Source of the DNA: Podospora pseudocomata
Taxonomy: Eukaryota > Ascomycota > Sordariomycetes > Sordariales > Podosporaceae
Assembly (NCBI RefSeq): GCF_035222375.1
Contig: NW_026946363.1
Span: forward strand, 5,456,001-5,520,000
DNA length: 64,000 nucleotides
Direction of reading: 5' to 3'
Numbering within the stretch: position 1 is the first letter of the stretch; each line of letters begins with the position of its first letter. Under the pieces are notes generated by a model. It was not told the origin of the DNA and did no database searches. It saw nothing but the letters and a program-made list of their open reading frames with translations. Shown one piece after another: positions 1-10,837 of the stretch. A program made the position numbers and the translations under genes.

Positions 1-2452
1 GGAAGTGGACACAAGCCATGGAAATAGCATTCAACAGGCTCAAGGAGGCCTTCACCACTGCTCCCATCCTCGCTCACTTCGACCCAGCAAAGCTGGCGGT
101 CCTGGAGACGGATGCGTCTGACTTCGCCCTGGGTGGAGTGATGTCCCAGAAGGGGGACGATGGCAAGCTCCACCCGGTTGCTTTCCACTCCAGAAAGCTC
201 ACCAAACCAGAGATGAACTATGAAGTACACGACAAAGAGCTACTAGCTATAGTCGACTGCTTTGCAAGATGGCGGAGATACCTCGAGGGGCAGAGCATCG
301 CATCGAAGTGTACCCGATCATCAGAACCTGGCATACTTCACCACAGCGAAGGTCTTAAATAGACGCCAGGCAAGGTGGGCGCAAGAGCTCGCCGCCTACA
401 ACTTCATTATCATGTATCGGCCTGGACGACTTAACGGCAAGGCCGACGTGCTCTCAAGACTCGATCAATATCGGCCTGAGAAAGGGGGAGATGAGGACCA
501 GCCAATCACTTCGGTCCTGAAAAATCACCACTTTTCACCGCCAAATGAAGGACCTTCCTTTCTGGTTTCCTCAGCAAGGCTCGCCAGTATTCCGGTTACA
601 CCGGCATGGAACGATGATTTCATCGCCAGAGTCAAAACAGCCGCCCACCAGGATGCCGAGTATACGAGGGACCTGGCCACACCGCCCAAAAATGAGCATG
701 CGGACGATGGCCTACTGTACCACAACAACCTGTTGAGGATCCCCAAGGACCCCGCGTTACGCGACGAGATCTTCAAGTCTGAGCACGACGCAGCCATCGC
801 CGGCCACCTGGGAATGGACAGAACTATCGACCTTATACGGCGCAATTTCTGGTGGCCAGGCATGGATCAAGACATCCGCGAATACGTACGTGGGTGCAGA
901 GAGTGCCAACAGAACAAGAACCCCGCCATGGCACCTTCGGGCTGCTCCAACCAATGGAGATCCCTTGGAAGCCGTGGAGAGCGATTTCCATGGACTTCAT
1001 CACGGACCTTCCACTGTCCTCTGGATGCGACTCGATCTGGGTCATCGTGGACATGTTCACGAAGATGGCACACTTCATTCCCCTACGCGTTGAAGCGAAG
1101 AAGACTGACGACCTGATCCGGATTTTCGCGCGCGAGTATTGGCGACTTCACGGCGTCCCAGCGGACATCATTTCTGATCGAGACTCACGCTTCACCGCCC
1201 ACCTGTGGAAAGACTTCCTGAAGCTCGTCGGTATCAACAGTCGCATGAGCACAGCCTTCCATCCGCAGACAGATGGACAGACAGAAATCGTTAACCAAGA
1301 ATTAGAGATGTATCTCCGTGCCTTTGTCAACTACGAGATGGCTAACTGGAATGAGTTACTCCCTATGGCAGAATTCGCGTACAATAACGCTCGCAAGTCG
1401 ACTACAGGCATGTCGCCTTTCTTCGCCAACTATGGCTATCACCCTGCTTCCAATAACCCCTCCTCGAATACCACCGTCCACAATCCCTCGAGTCGGCTGT
1501 ACGCACACTGGATGACCCAAGTTCATAAGGAAGCGCGGAAAGCACTAGAGGACGCCCGCACGCGCATGAAGCAGTGGGCCGACTTGAAGAGAAAAGAAGC
1601 CCCTTTATTTGAACAGGACCAACTTGTGATGCTCAATGCCAAACACATCAAGACTCGACGACCCTCCAAGAAGCTGGACAAAAGATGCTAGGCCCGTTCA
1701 AAATCCAGAAGGTGATCTCTCCTACCGCTGTCCGACTGACTCTCCCCAAGCACTGGCGGATCCACAATACCTTCCACGTCTCTCTCATCGAGCCCTATCG
1801 CGCTGGCGGACAGGCACTGCCTGATCCAGACCAGGTCCTGCGAGAAGCTGAGCCGGTAGAGGCAGAAGACTATCAAGTGAAAAGGTGATGGATTCGACCA
1901 TGATGGGCGAAGAAGTCAAGTATCTGGTCAAGTGGGAAGGTTGGCCGCAAAGGAGACATTGGACTTGGGAACCTTACGATCACTTCTACAGTGATGGAGC
2001 CAAGGCGGCTTTACAAGCCTTCCACGCTCTACACCCCGACAAGCCCAAGGACCGACGTCTGGAGGTCTAAGGCCATCATCAAGCTCGTGGGCGAGCATGA
2101 GAAGGGGAGATGGTGTCACACGGCAAAAGCCAACCACCCGCAACCACGGCCAGCAACACTGCCGATACCACCGCAAGAAGGGGGGTAACTGCAAGTTGTG
2201 AACCTCTCGTTGAAAGCGAGGCAGGCAATCTGAAGGCATGGCGGTTATCAAAGGAAGCCCACTGGCCCTGAGATATTGAGGAACTTGGCAGCGGCTCGAG
2301 GCCACTGGGCACGGACCACCTGACGATGGATAAATACGCGTCTCTGAGATCTGTTTGTATTCCTAGACGTTCTTCTTCCTCATCACGCTCTTCGAGGCCA
2401 TTGAAGATTATTAGCCTGAATTGAACCATGAGTTCCAAGCCCTGATATTACA
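1..2452 (+). mobile_element. Ty3/Gypsy (chromovirus-type) LTR retrotransposon, 3' part, broken
   Basis: The window opens inside the pol region of a Ty3/Gypsy element. Recognisable parts in order are the reverse transcriptase end plus RNase H (about 18-350, with the TDASDFALGGV block), the integrase zinc-binding region (about 780-920, GHLGMDRT and CRECQQ), the integrase core (about 970-1450, with FHPQTDGQTE), an integrase C-terminal region (about 1620-1830), and a chromodomain (about 1910-2040, YLVKWEGW). A purine-rich tract at about 2174-2184 precedes the 3' LTR. The chromodomain places it in the chromovirus clade. The coding region is split over several frames, with about four breaks visible, so it is a fossil. 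Long readable stretches and no marked AT bias suggest a fairly recent insertion with little RIP damage. The 5' part and 5' LTR lie outside the window. Confidence 0.93.
2184..2452 (+). repeat. 3' LTR of the Ty3/Gypsy element
   Basis: The interval starts directly after a purine-rich tract, where the 3' LTR of such elements begins. Its ends are GGTAAC and ATTACA, an imperfect terminal inverted repeat with the usual CA at the 3' end. The right boundary is supported because the neighbouring minus-strand reading frame continues through it and ends 42 nt inside it. The left boundary is inferred; the 5' LTR needed to confirm both ends is not in the window. Confidence 0.65.
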
Positions 2453-5389
2453 GCCCTTGTCACACACCGGGGCCCCCTCGTCGCCGCTGTCGTCCTCGTC
2501 GGGAAGAGGCATCGTAGCTGCCTGGTTCATCTCCTGCTCATATTGCGCTAGCTGCTCCGGCGTGACGTAAACCGTTGGCCCTTTGTCGGCACTGGAGGCG
2601 GGGGTCCATCGGTAGGGTGCCACAGACGGCTTCGCAGGGCTGGCCTGGGGCGCAGGTGATCCGAAAGGTGAGGGGTTGCTTCCGGTGGATCCAAAGAGAT
2701 ACGATGCTGGTCGGGCAGACGAGGCGCTGCCGAAACGTCCGCCTGCTGAGGTTGGTGAGGGGGAGCCGAAAGCTGTTGTGCCAAAGAGCCCTCCTGGAGC
2801 CGGGGGAGGTGGTGCTGCAGATCCGAACAGGGAAGCCGGAGCAGCCGGAGCAGGAGCGCACGCTCCGAAGAGTGCACCTCCAGAGGGCGGAGGTGGGGGA
2901 GGGGCCGAGGCGTTGCCGAATAGTCCTCCTCCGGATGGTGATGAGCTTCCGAACAATCCACCAGCTGGATGCATGGCGGCTCCGAAGAGGCCACCCGACA
3001 TAGCCTTGGCTTGTGCACCAAAGCCGCCTCCTCCCGAGCCGCTGTACTGAGCGCTTGCAAAACCTTGGGCTCGTTGGGCCTGTTGGAATTGCTGAGTGCT
3101 TGCGGTAGCTTGGAATTGTTGACCAAAAGGAGATGCTGTCTTTGTCATCGCCCGTCGAAGATGTTCTTGTTGATAAAGCGCTTGATGGAATTGGCTACCC
3201 TGCCGCACATTGTGTTCTGCTTGCGCGGTCAAGTCTCGAAACATGTTTACATCTTGGTCCTTCTCTACCGCTACAAAACTGCACCACTTGCCTCCAACCT
3301 GATACTCGACCCCAAGCCGGACAGCCTCACGTTCCACCATGTCAGAGAAGCGACCAAAGTGCTTGGTACGAAGAAGGGCAGCATCCTTCTCCTTGGAGTC
3401 CTTGGCGTGGTAGATCCAACCGCGACCTTCTTCAAGTTCTCTGACTGCCTTGCGAGCAGCGAGCTGATGGATTGTCTCTCCGGGCTCAGCAAGAACAGTC
3501 ACAGGAATCTCAAGCTCGAGTGGGCCACTGGGACAGGTGCCGCGAAGGACCACTGATTTGGGAGTCCTGCGGCTAGCCTCCGGGGACAAAAGCAAGTAGA
3601 CTGACGTTCTCGAGAACGGAAACAGGGGAGGGATGACAAAGGGAGCCTGGAGAATCTTGGGCTCTGCGACCTTGGGCACGTGAGAATACTTCCCACCAGC
3701 AGAGGTGTCGAGTCCCGGTTCCGTCGTCTCAGTGTCAAAATCAGCCGCCTCATCAAACAGGGAAATCGGTTGCTTTGGCGCTTGCTCGGGCGCTTGCTCT
3801 GGTTGTGTCTTCTCCGAGTCAACTTCACCCACATCAATGACAAGGGCATCTTGAACCCTCTCAACAAGCTCAAAATCGTCGTCAACCTCGGTCGTAGAGC
3901 CTGACTCATCCTCTTTACCATACTTGATCTCCAGGGTATAGTCCTTCACATGAGGCGTCAACGAAGCTTTGAGCATCCTGATAACTTTGCTGTTCATGCT
4001 TTCGTCATCGGCCACCGACTGTGAGAACCCGTTGCCCGCCTGCGCGATCCCTTCAATAAGAGCATGGCTCACATCATTGCCGATACCCAGAGAAAAGACA
4101 CGGATTGCACCTTCGCTCTCCGCCACATGCGTGTTGATCATCTCGAAGACTTGCTGTTGGTCCCAGATCTCACCATCAGTCAGCATGAACACTTCAAGAT
4201 CCATATCTTTGTACCGCCTCTTGAAGGTGTCCTGCAGGGGCATGCGCATCTCGGTACCACCATAGTTGGCCGAGATGCTGTTGACATACTGGGTGGCATG
4301 GGCCAAGCTACTGGCATCGTAAGTACGGGAGCCCTCCGGAAACATGAAGTCCCAATGGGAGCCGAAAGAGCAAATATTGAACTTGACACCAAGCGGCAAA
4401 GACTTCAGAAACAGATGTAAAGCGGTCTGGAGGTTCGGAATTCTCTTGCCGTCACCCATGGATCCGGAACGATCACAGACAAACACAATCTCAGGCTTCG
4501 AAGAAGGAAGGTTGAACTTGGGCACAAGCGTCGCCATCAGGGCTCTGTGGTTGGGAATGGTGGGGTGGGTCTCAAGCACAGCGACAGGGTTGGCGGTGTT
4601 GGTGGCCACCACATGGAGAATGAAGTCTTTGTCCAGCTCGGAAGTTCCCAGGGAGAGAGTTGCTGAAGCTTTCTGGAGAGACATCTCGGCACCCTTTGCG
4701 GCGCCAACCGAAGTGTTGCCAACGGTAACGGCAATGGGGTGAGACGGGGACTGGACACTTTTGATTTGGGAACCACTGGGCATCTCGGCATCAACTGTGA
4801 TGCTGATCCCTTTTGTTGCACCAAACTGGGTGCTTTGGAGCAGATCACCAGGGTAGCTGCCATAGCGGGGTGCTATGCTGGTTGGAATTGTGAAGCGGAT
4901 TCCGTCAACTTGAGCGTCGTGCTTCAGTTCACCCAGGTATGTGATCTCGACCTTGAGGCTTGCATCGGCTGGTATGTTGCCAATAGTGGTGGTGAAGACG
5001 TCACTGGCCTCGAACGTCTGCTCTAGCAGACCGGCGACCTGGCCTTGAGCTACGGCGTCGTCGTAAGTCTGGCGTGCATCAGAGCGTTCTTTGACGACTC
5101 CGTGGATGACGCGGTCGTTGTTGACGGTGCAGACAAAACCCACAACTGAAACGCCTTCATAGAGAGGAAACGCATATTTCAGTTCCTTGACCGGGGACGA
5201 GGGCGATCGAAAAGTTTGGGTAAGAGTTGTCCGACTGGTGGAAGCGATAATGGTGGCATGGGCGTTGATCGAAAGGGGTGCCAGAAACCGTCGGCCAGGT
5301 CTGTCATGAAAGGTATGATAGAATCCACACACGTGAGTAATGGGATTCTGCTGCTTCATCTGCCATTGCTGGCTTCCAAACAGAGACAT
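2411..5389 (-). CDS. VIT + von Willebrand factor A domain protein with FG-rich tail; 3' end disrupted by an LTR
   Basis: Single-exon frame of 992 residues. A VIT domain lies at about residues 10-150 (FPLYEGVSVVGF and GLLEQ motifs). A vWA domain lies at about 285-480, with a complete MIDAS start (DRSGSMG) and a later LTDGE. After about residue 730 the protein becomes low complexity, with repeated GLFG, LFG and FGS motifs separated by proline runs, resembling FG-nucleoporin sequence. I chose the methionine at 5389 (MSLFGSQQW) over one 37 codons upstream, because the upstream extension does not look like the family. The last 13 codons and the stop (2411-2452) lie in the 3' LTR of the adjacent retrotransposon, so the native C-terminus is displaced to the left of the element and out of view. 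Fungal VIT-vWA proteins are common but their function is mostly unknown. Confidence 0.88.
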   Translation of the reverse strand: MSLFGSQQWQMKQQNPITHVCGFYHTFHDRPGRRFLAPLSINAHATIIASTSRTTLTQTFRSPSSPVKELKYAFPLYEGVSVVGFVCTVNNDRVIHGVVKERSDARQTYDDAVAQGQVAGLLEQTFEASDVFTTTIGNIPADASLKVEITYLGELKHDAQVDGIRFTIPTSIAPRYGSYPGDLLQSTQFGATKGISITVDAEMPSGSQIKSVQSPSHPIAVTVGNTSVGAAKGAEMSLQKASATLSLGTSELDKDFILHVVATNTANPVAVLETHPTIPNHRALMATLVPKFNLPSSKPEIVFVCDRSGSMGDGKRIPNLQTALHLFLKSLPLGVKFNICSFGSHWDFMFPEGSRTYDASSLAHATQYVNSISANYGGTEMRMPLQDTFKRRYKDMDLEVFMLTDGEIWDQQQVFEMINTHVAESEGAIRVFSLGIGNDVSHALIEGIAQAGNGFSQSVADDESMNSKVIRMLKASLTPHVKDYTLEIKYGKEDESGSTTEVDDDFELVERVQDALVIDVGEVDSEKTQPEQAPEQAPKQPISLFDEAADFDTETTEPGLDTSAGGKYSHVPKVAEPKILQAPFVIPPLFPFSRTSVYLLLSPEASRRTPKSVVLRGTCPSGPLELEIPVTVLAEPGETIHQLAARKAVRELEEGRGWIYHAKDSKEKDAALLRTKHFGRFSDMVEREAVRLGVEYQVGGKWCSFVAVEKDQDVNMFRDLTAQAEHNVRQGSQFHQALYQQEHLRRAMTKTASPFGQQFQATASTQQFQQAQRAQGFASAQYSGSGGGGFGAQAKAMSGGLFGAAMHPAGGLFGSSSPSGGGLFGNASAPPPPPPSGGALFGACAPAPAAPASLFGSAAPPPPAPGGLFGTTAFGSPSPTSAGGRFGSASSARPASYLFGSTGSNPSPFGSPAPQASPAKPSVAPYRWTPASSADKGPTVYVTPEQLAQYEQEMNQAATMPLPDEDDSGDEGAPVCDKGCNIRAWNSWFNSG

Positions 5390-7095
5390 GGCGAAATCCC
5401 GTGAAGCCTGGCAAGGTAACCTGTGAATGGGTAAAAAGCAAGGGCTCAGGTGTTGATGGGGTTGGAGTTGTGATGAATGTGAGAAAGTGTCAGAGAGCAA
5501 GTGGGAAGAAAGGAGCCGGCTTTATAGAAACTGGCTTCCTTTCTAAGTCTCCATGTTGTTGCCTATCTAAACCGCAGGCATCTGTGTTGGAATACGAAAG
5601 GAGTGGTGGTAGTGTTGGAGGAGGTCCCCGCCCAACTGTGCAACCGTCCCCGCAATTAATGGCAGCGCCTTCAACCTCGATCAGACTCGGTTGACACAGC
5701 CGCAACGCCTATCACCTCTCTATTGAGCTTTTCGTCACACATAGCTACCTCTGTCCTTACTCCCTCCTTCTCGAGATGCAAGACCAAAGGCAAGCAAGTC
5801 CGAACGAACCGCCACAGAGTTGACGTCTTTCACAAAGCTTGCGCGTCTCTGCTCTGTTTGCAAATTTGGTTCAGTGGATTGTCACTGATCGATTATCCAC
5901 CCCCTGCAAATTCAACAGGCTTGGCGTTCGGTCTCGAGAGCTGAGTGTAATACGGCATTCGCGGTATGGTTTCATCTCTGGGTTGTCTTTTCCGTGCAAG
6001 ATTCTTACAGGGCCGTTGTGGTGTTTTGGTATGGGCTGGAAAACCAACAGATACAACGTCAGATACGGTACTGTCCACAACGAAAGCCAGCTGCCGGATT
6101 ATTCAGCATTCGATGACTCATCTCCTTGAAACCAATAGTCCAGCAGAGCTTTTGCTGCCTAACCCCTGAGGTTGTGAATCTATCTGTGATTACTAAAGGG
6201 GCTCCGGGTGAGATCCGTACCAAGCCCCCGGAGAGGGACACCAGCCGAAAGTTTACCGGCGCCGGACCGGGCCGGATGCAACGCACGATCTGACTACATA
6301 AATGGGTGGTTTCATCCGTGCGAGTAGTTTGTGGTTTCATTTATCAAGGGCATGGACACAGGTCGCAAGCCTGTTTTTATTTTTGGGACAGCTACCATGC
6401 CTGACATCATATCAACAAGTTTGTCCCGCTTGCATGTCCACTACTGGACAAACAAAACATCCCTTGGCCAAACGCTCAAGACGACTTGACATCTTCGTGT
6501 TCTTCAACATTTCCTATTCAAACCATCTCATGTACAAATCCCGCTTCCCACGAGCCTCTATCTAGCCCGAACTTGAGTGACCAACCTGGAATATGTACCC
6601 AGAAGATGAATCTCATCCTTGGTCAGCAGACAGCTCGCCATCCGAGCAAGGGTTGAATCTCCGGCAAAGAACAAGTTTACATTGACTAGAAATTGCAATT
6701 GGTATTCCGCTGGCACCCAGTGTAACTCCCCAAGAAGTAACGAGAAGCAGGATCATGAGGAGAGTCATCCAAGCATTGCGGAGGCCGATAAAGACATCAA
6801 TCAGAATGATGATGAAAACAGCAGCTCGGGGGCTGAACAAGAAACAGAGATGAAAGAGTCTTTGAAGGACCCGGAGGGGCAGAGGGGATTTGGTAAGGGG
6901 TGGGGGGGTATCAAGTGTATATGTATTAATAATACTATGGTTGTCTTTGACCATCAAGTCATCCAATATGCTGGTACTTGGTATTCGGGGTGATTAGTTC
7001 GGTGTACTGTATAGATGGAATCCAACTGCTGATCGGTCGGAAGGTATCCCAAGCCCATTGTGCCAACGCTGAACTCCAAGTTCTTCAATCCATGC
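5390..7095. other. intergenic region between VIT-vWA and PAP2-like genes
   Basis: No convincing gene. It should hold the promoter of the VIT-vWA gene at its left end and the 3' UTR of the PAP2-like gene at its right end. A minus-strand open stretch at 6613-6966 has a hydrophobic segment but no recognised motif. Confidence 0.5.
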
Positions 7096-8424
7096 TCAAG
7101 GCTTGGCTATCCTGACAGCCCTCAAAAAGTAGTCCTCGACTGGCAGGAGGTTGAGGAGCAGGCCGTTGAACTTCCAGGCAAGAAGGCAGGCAATAGCACC
7201 GGCAACGGCGTCCAGGATGAAATGGTTGGCGGTAGCAACAATGGCAGTCAGGATAATGCCAGGATAGATCATGCCGATGGCAACAATGGCCAGTCTCTTC
7301 CACCCAAGCTTTCCAGAGCGTCTGAGGGGAACGGTGGCGATGGTGAGTCCAACAAGGAAGGAGTAGCCGAAGTGAAGAGAAGGCATGGCGGCTAGTCAAG
7401 TCAGTGGATTGTCTCACAGGCGAGAGGAATAACACGTTGGGAACTCACCATATTGATTGCAGAAGCGGTTGGTGGTCCACACACTGCTGTCACCATCGGC
7501 GCCGTGGACAGTGTCAACAAAGCCATAGCTTTTCGCCTCCTTGGCAAACTCGCCAGTGTAGTTTGGGTCGCTGAGCAGTCTCGGTGGCATGCAAGGCCAG
7601 AAAGTAAATACGATGAAGGCCAACAGGTTGCAGAAGGCCATGGTCCTCCTCCTCTTCTCATAGGTATCAGGTCCGAATCGGGGGGCCAACTTTCTCCAGT
7701 TTCCACTAATCGGGCGACCTCCGTTCTCCTCCTGAATCTTCTGTCTGGGACGGGCTGTCGTGACATAGTAGAGGACGATCAGGTAAAGGATCGTGCCGGG
7801 GATGTGGATGAAAGAGTATGTCTTGTTCGTCCATCGCATAAGCTCGGGTCGCTGAAGAAACCAACCTTGCACGGCAGGCTCAATGAAAATGCCCAGTCGC
7901 TGTTCCATGTGAATAACCTGGAGGGCATGCTCGCGAGCGGTGTCGACTGTTGACTCTTGCAGAGTGACGGCTGTGAAAGCTCTTCCAAGCTGGTAGACCC
8001 AGTAGATAAGAGCCCAGTACCAGACCTCGGCCAAAAAGGGAAGACGCTGAAGCACGCGACTGAGGAAACGGTCCTTGAAGATGGCGGTATTCGGCGTTGT
8101 GACCTCACGCTCCCACTTGAAGACCTTCAGCTGGCGCTTCCGCCATGGTGAGTTCGATTCGTCGGTCAAGGTGCCATCGGAGCCGATGCTGGATTCGCTG
8201 ACTGGTGACCGCAAAAGGGCATTTTCGTCGTCTGTGCTGGGCCGTCCCGATTCCAACTCATCGTAGTCGGGGTCCTTGTCGTACTTGAGATGTTGCCAAG
8301 GCACGGGCCTGGATGATCTGTATGGTGATGGAGAGAAAGTGGCCGACTTGTTGCGGTTGACAATGGTACCAAATGTCAACAGACTGACCACAATGAGTGG
8401 TTCCAAAATGGCCCCGATCGCCAT
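7096..8424 (-). CDS. PAP2/Aur1-like integral membrane phosphatase or phosphotransferase
   Basis: Two exons, 8424-7449 and 7391-7096, joined across an intron with GTGAGT donor, CTGAC branch and TAG acceptor, give 423 residues. The splice creates NQYAAMPSLHFGYSF, the histidine motif of the PAP2_3/inositolphosphotransferase group. A second motif, ANHFILDAVAG, supplies the other histidine and an aspartate. An upstream WPCMPPRLL segment is also typical of this group. Several hydrophobic segments suggest a polytopic membrane protein; residues about 25-105 are polar and probably cytosolic. The family includes Aur1-type inositol phosphorylceramide synthases and uncharacterised fungal lipid phosphatases. 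I cannot tell which reaction it performs, and it is probably not the essential Aur1 itself. Confidence 0.85.
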
Positions 8425-10027
8425 CTTGGTGAAGGAGCGAAGTGGTCAGAGGCCGGGTGTTTCTCAAAAGGAAAAGTGCCAGACAGACGAGCCCAGAAGT
8501 GGCTTCGTCACAGGCAGAGGGAGGAGCTTCAGACCGATATGCAGAGTGCAGACCGAGAACTTGACAAGCTTTCCGCTGAGGTCCCGGGGGCTCGGTTTTA
8601 ACAGACGACCACCCCCTGACACCAAGAAAAAATACCCCTTCAGTTTGTGACTTTTCCCTGGGTCTCTGGAGATCTCCACGTCCGACATGCCGCGGTAGGG
8701 TGGCTTCCCGTATGGCTAGCCCCTGATAGAGTTCGACACCAAGGCGGGATTCAGCTTGGATGCCACTGACCTCCAAGCACAGCCCTTGCTATCTCGCAGG
8801 AAGAATCCACCTGTTCTCATCCAGAAGCGTAATAAAACCCCACATCCTGACTCTTCAGTCTCCAGTGTCGCGTGAGGATTTGCTGAAGGCAGACACCGGC
8901 TGGGCAGTTGCTCCGGCCGCATGTCTAGTCGATACCAAGGGGGGTTTCCATGGCATGAGGAAAGATGCTGCTCTTGTTGGAGGGGCTACCACATCGCTTA
9001 GAAATCCCAAGGCCACCGGCACCATCACACGTCCCTTGGCCCTCTCCAGCAGCAACCCGAGCCCGAAAACTTCTCCCGGCCGGCGACCGTCGTTGGTCAT
9101 GGCGGATATGTCGGAAACAATTCGGCACAAGGGTGGCATCTCGATGTTACAGCACGGGGGCTAAGGAGGCACTAAACGAGAAAATGCCTTGGAATTCCAC
9201 ACCCATATCGGGCACTATCCCGCTCGATAAACATCTCGGCGGCAGAACCCAGTCGGGATATGTCAATGACGACACATTGACAAAGCGGGCAGGTTTCCGC
9301 GTACTGGTAGTTATGTTTACACGTACAGGTTAGAGACGGAAGTTCAGACAAACAAACCATGACATTCTTTAGACAAATGCTTTCATCCATCGGCCCTCGG
9401 ATGGTGACTGACTGGTGGAGAGAATCAATTAAGGTGTATATCGGCTGTTTCCGTTTCATGATCAGTACTTTTGCTTGGGGATCTAAAAAGAGGAGTACCT
9501 TTGAAACGGGCGGACGGGGATTCGATTGCACGATAAATCCACCCAGTCGGGCTTTCGGGACCCGACTTTGCACTAACTCCTGGGCATCGGTGATCAAAAG
9601 TTGCAGCGGTTCTTCCATCTGTCCTTGATCTCTGGTACAAGTGAGAACTTTATTTGCACCCGAACACTATTGGTGTTCCAACTACTACATAACCTGACTA
9701 CAACTACAACTATGAGCGCCACTCCTGGCCGTCGGCATGTTCTCGGATCTATATAAGTATAAAACGTTCCATCTTCGAGGCGTTTGGTGCCTGGTTTTGT
9801 GAACGATCGATCACTGGCAGGATATCCGGACACAATCCATGCCCCGATCTCCGCCCCTAAAAGTGCGGCGCTAGAGAGGCTTGGCCGAGAATGGCCTTGC
9901 ACCCGACGACACATCCTTCCTCTTATCTTTTTTAACCCATCACTGCCCGCCGAACCGTTTTCCTAGACGTTCGAGATGGTGGTGTCAGCGACTCTGAAAC
10001 AGCGCGCATTCAAACATCATGCAAATG
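8425..10027. other. intergenic region between PAP2-like and GATA genes
   Basis: Contains the PAP2-like promoter on the left and the 3' flank of the GATA gene on the right. Apart from the weak reading frame listed separately at 9172-9618, I see no gene. Confidence 0.4.
9172..9618 (-). CDS. possible small cysteine-containing protein, doubtful
   Basis: An open frame of 148 codons on the minus strand. Its only notable feature is a cysteine and histidine cluster near residues 96-115 (TCTCKHNYQYAETCPLCQ), loosely like a small zinc-binding knuckle. I do not recognise a family. The frame may be chance, or one exon of a small secreted or zinc-binding protein. No splice sites clearly extend it. Confidence 0.2.
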   Translation of the reverse strand: MEEPLQLLITDAQELVQSRVPKARLGGFIVQSNPRPPVSKVLLFLDPQAKVLIMKRKQPIYTLIDSLHQSVTIRGPMDESICLKNVMVCLSELPSLTCTCKHNYQYAETCPLCQCVVIDISRLGSAAEMFIERDSARYGCGIPRHFLV

Positions 10028-10837
10028 TCATCGAGCTGCCGACTGGGATTCAGAACCAGACCCATGCCTCCGGCTGCGCTTTGCATACAGCAGCCCGCAC
10101 ACATTGCAAAGCGTTGATGGCCCAGCAGGCCCTGCTCGCCATCGAGGGCTATCCATCACACCACACTTTTTGCAAGCTGTCATGCTGATGTCGCTCTGTC
10201 GGTTTCCTCGAGTCAGCACTTCATCCTGAATCCACAAGGTAGAGGGACTGGCGACACTTACATCTCGCCTCCTTGACCGTTTCCGCCTCTTCGCATTTGA
10301 CGGCTTGTCGTCTTCGTGCATCCATTCAAGAGTTTCGGTTGCCTTGCGGCTGTGGACGTTGATGTCGCCAACAGCATTGAGCAAACCCCATGATAGTTGG
10401 GTCATCGACACGAGGTCAATCTGTTTCGGCAGCGCATGGAGGACGAACGAATCGTCGGCTGGTGTCATCTGGGAAGCTCGGTGCTGGCTGTATAATTCAG
10501 CGAAGCGAAGCAGTTCTTGTGCTCCTTGACGAACCTATGCTACATATCAATAAGAAGACCTGGAAACAGCTGCTCAGGATGGACTTACCCTCCAGAACCC
10601 CTTTTCCATACCATATGAAAAGGATTGATCATGGGAAATTTCCGTGGCGATGGATAGCGCTGAGGAGTCGTCAAACAGTCTGCTTGTGCTGATAGGGCTA
10701 TGAGTATGGAGATTATGGTCATGGGCTCGTCGGTCCGCCCCAGTTTCTTCTTCTAGAAGACTTGATGCACGAATTGGAAGCTCGTGGGTGGGTGCTGTAT
10801 GGAATACTGGCCCGTCGAGTTCAAATGCCGACGCCAT
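10028..10837 (-). CDS. small GATA-type zinc-finger transcription factor
   Basis: Three exons, 10837-10589, 10534-10262 and 10195-10028, give 229 residues. Intron 1 has a GTAAGT donor and CATAG acceptor; intron 2 has a GTAAGT donor, GCTGAC branch and CAG acceptor. Both are phase 0. The C-terminal GATA finger has CKKC, then 18 residues, then CNVC, followed by GLLYAKRSRR. The 18-residue loop is the white-collar/NsdD class rather than the 17-residue AreA class. A basic stretch KRRKRSRRR just before the finger is a likely nuclear signal. It lacks the PAS domains of WC-1 and WC-2 and is much shorter. It is probably a nuclear regulator of development or light response, but the exact orthologue is not clear. 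Confidence 0.82.

Noticed and set aside
6613-6966. Minus-strand frame with a hydrophobic segment downstream of the PAP2-like gene
   Set aside because: Lies in the expected 3' UTR, has no family motif and is overlapped by an open plus-strand frame.
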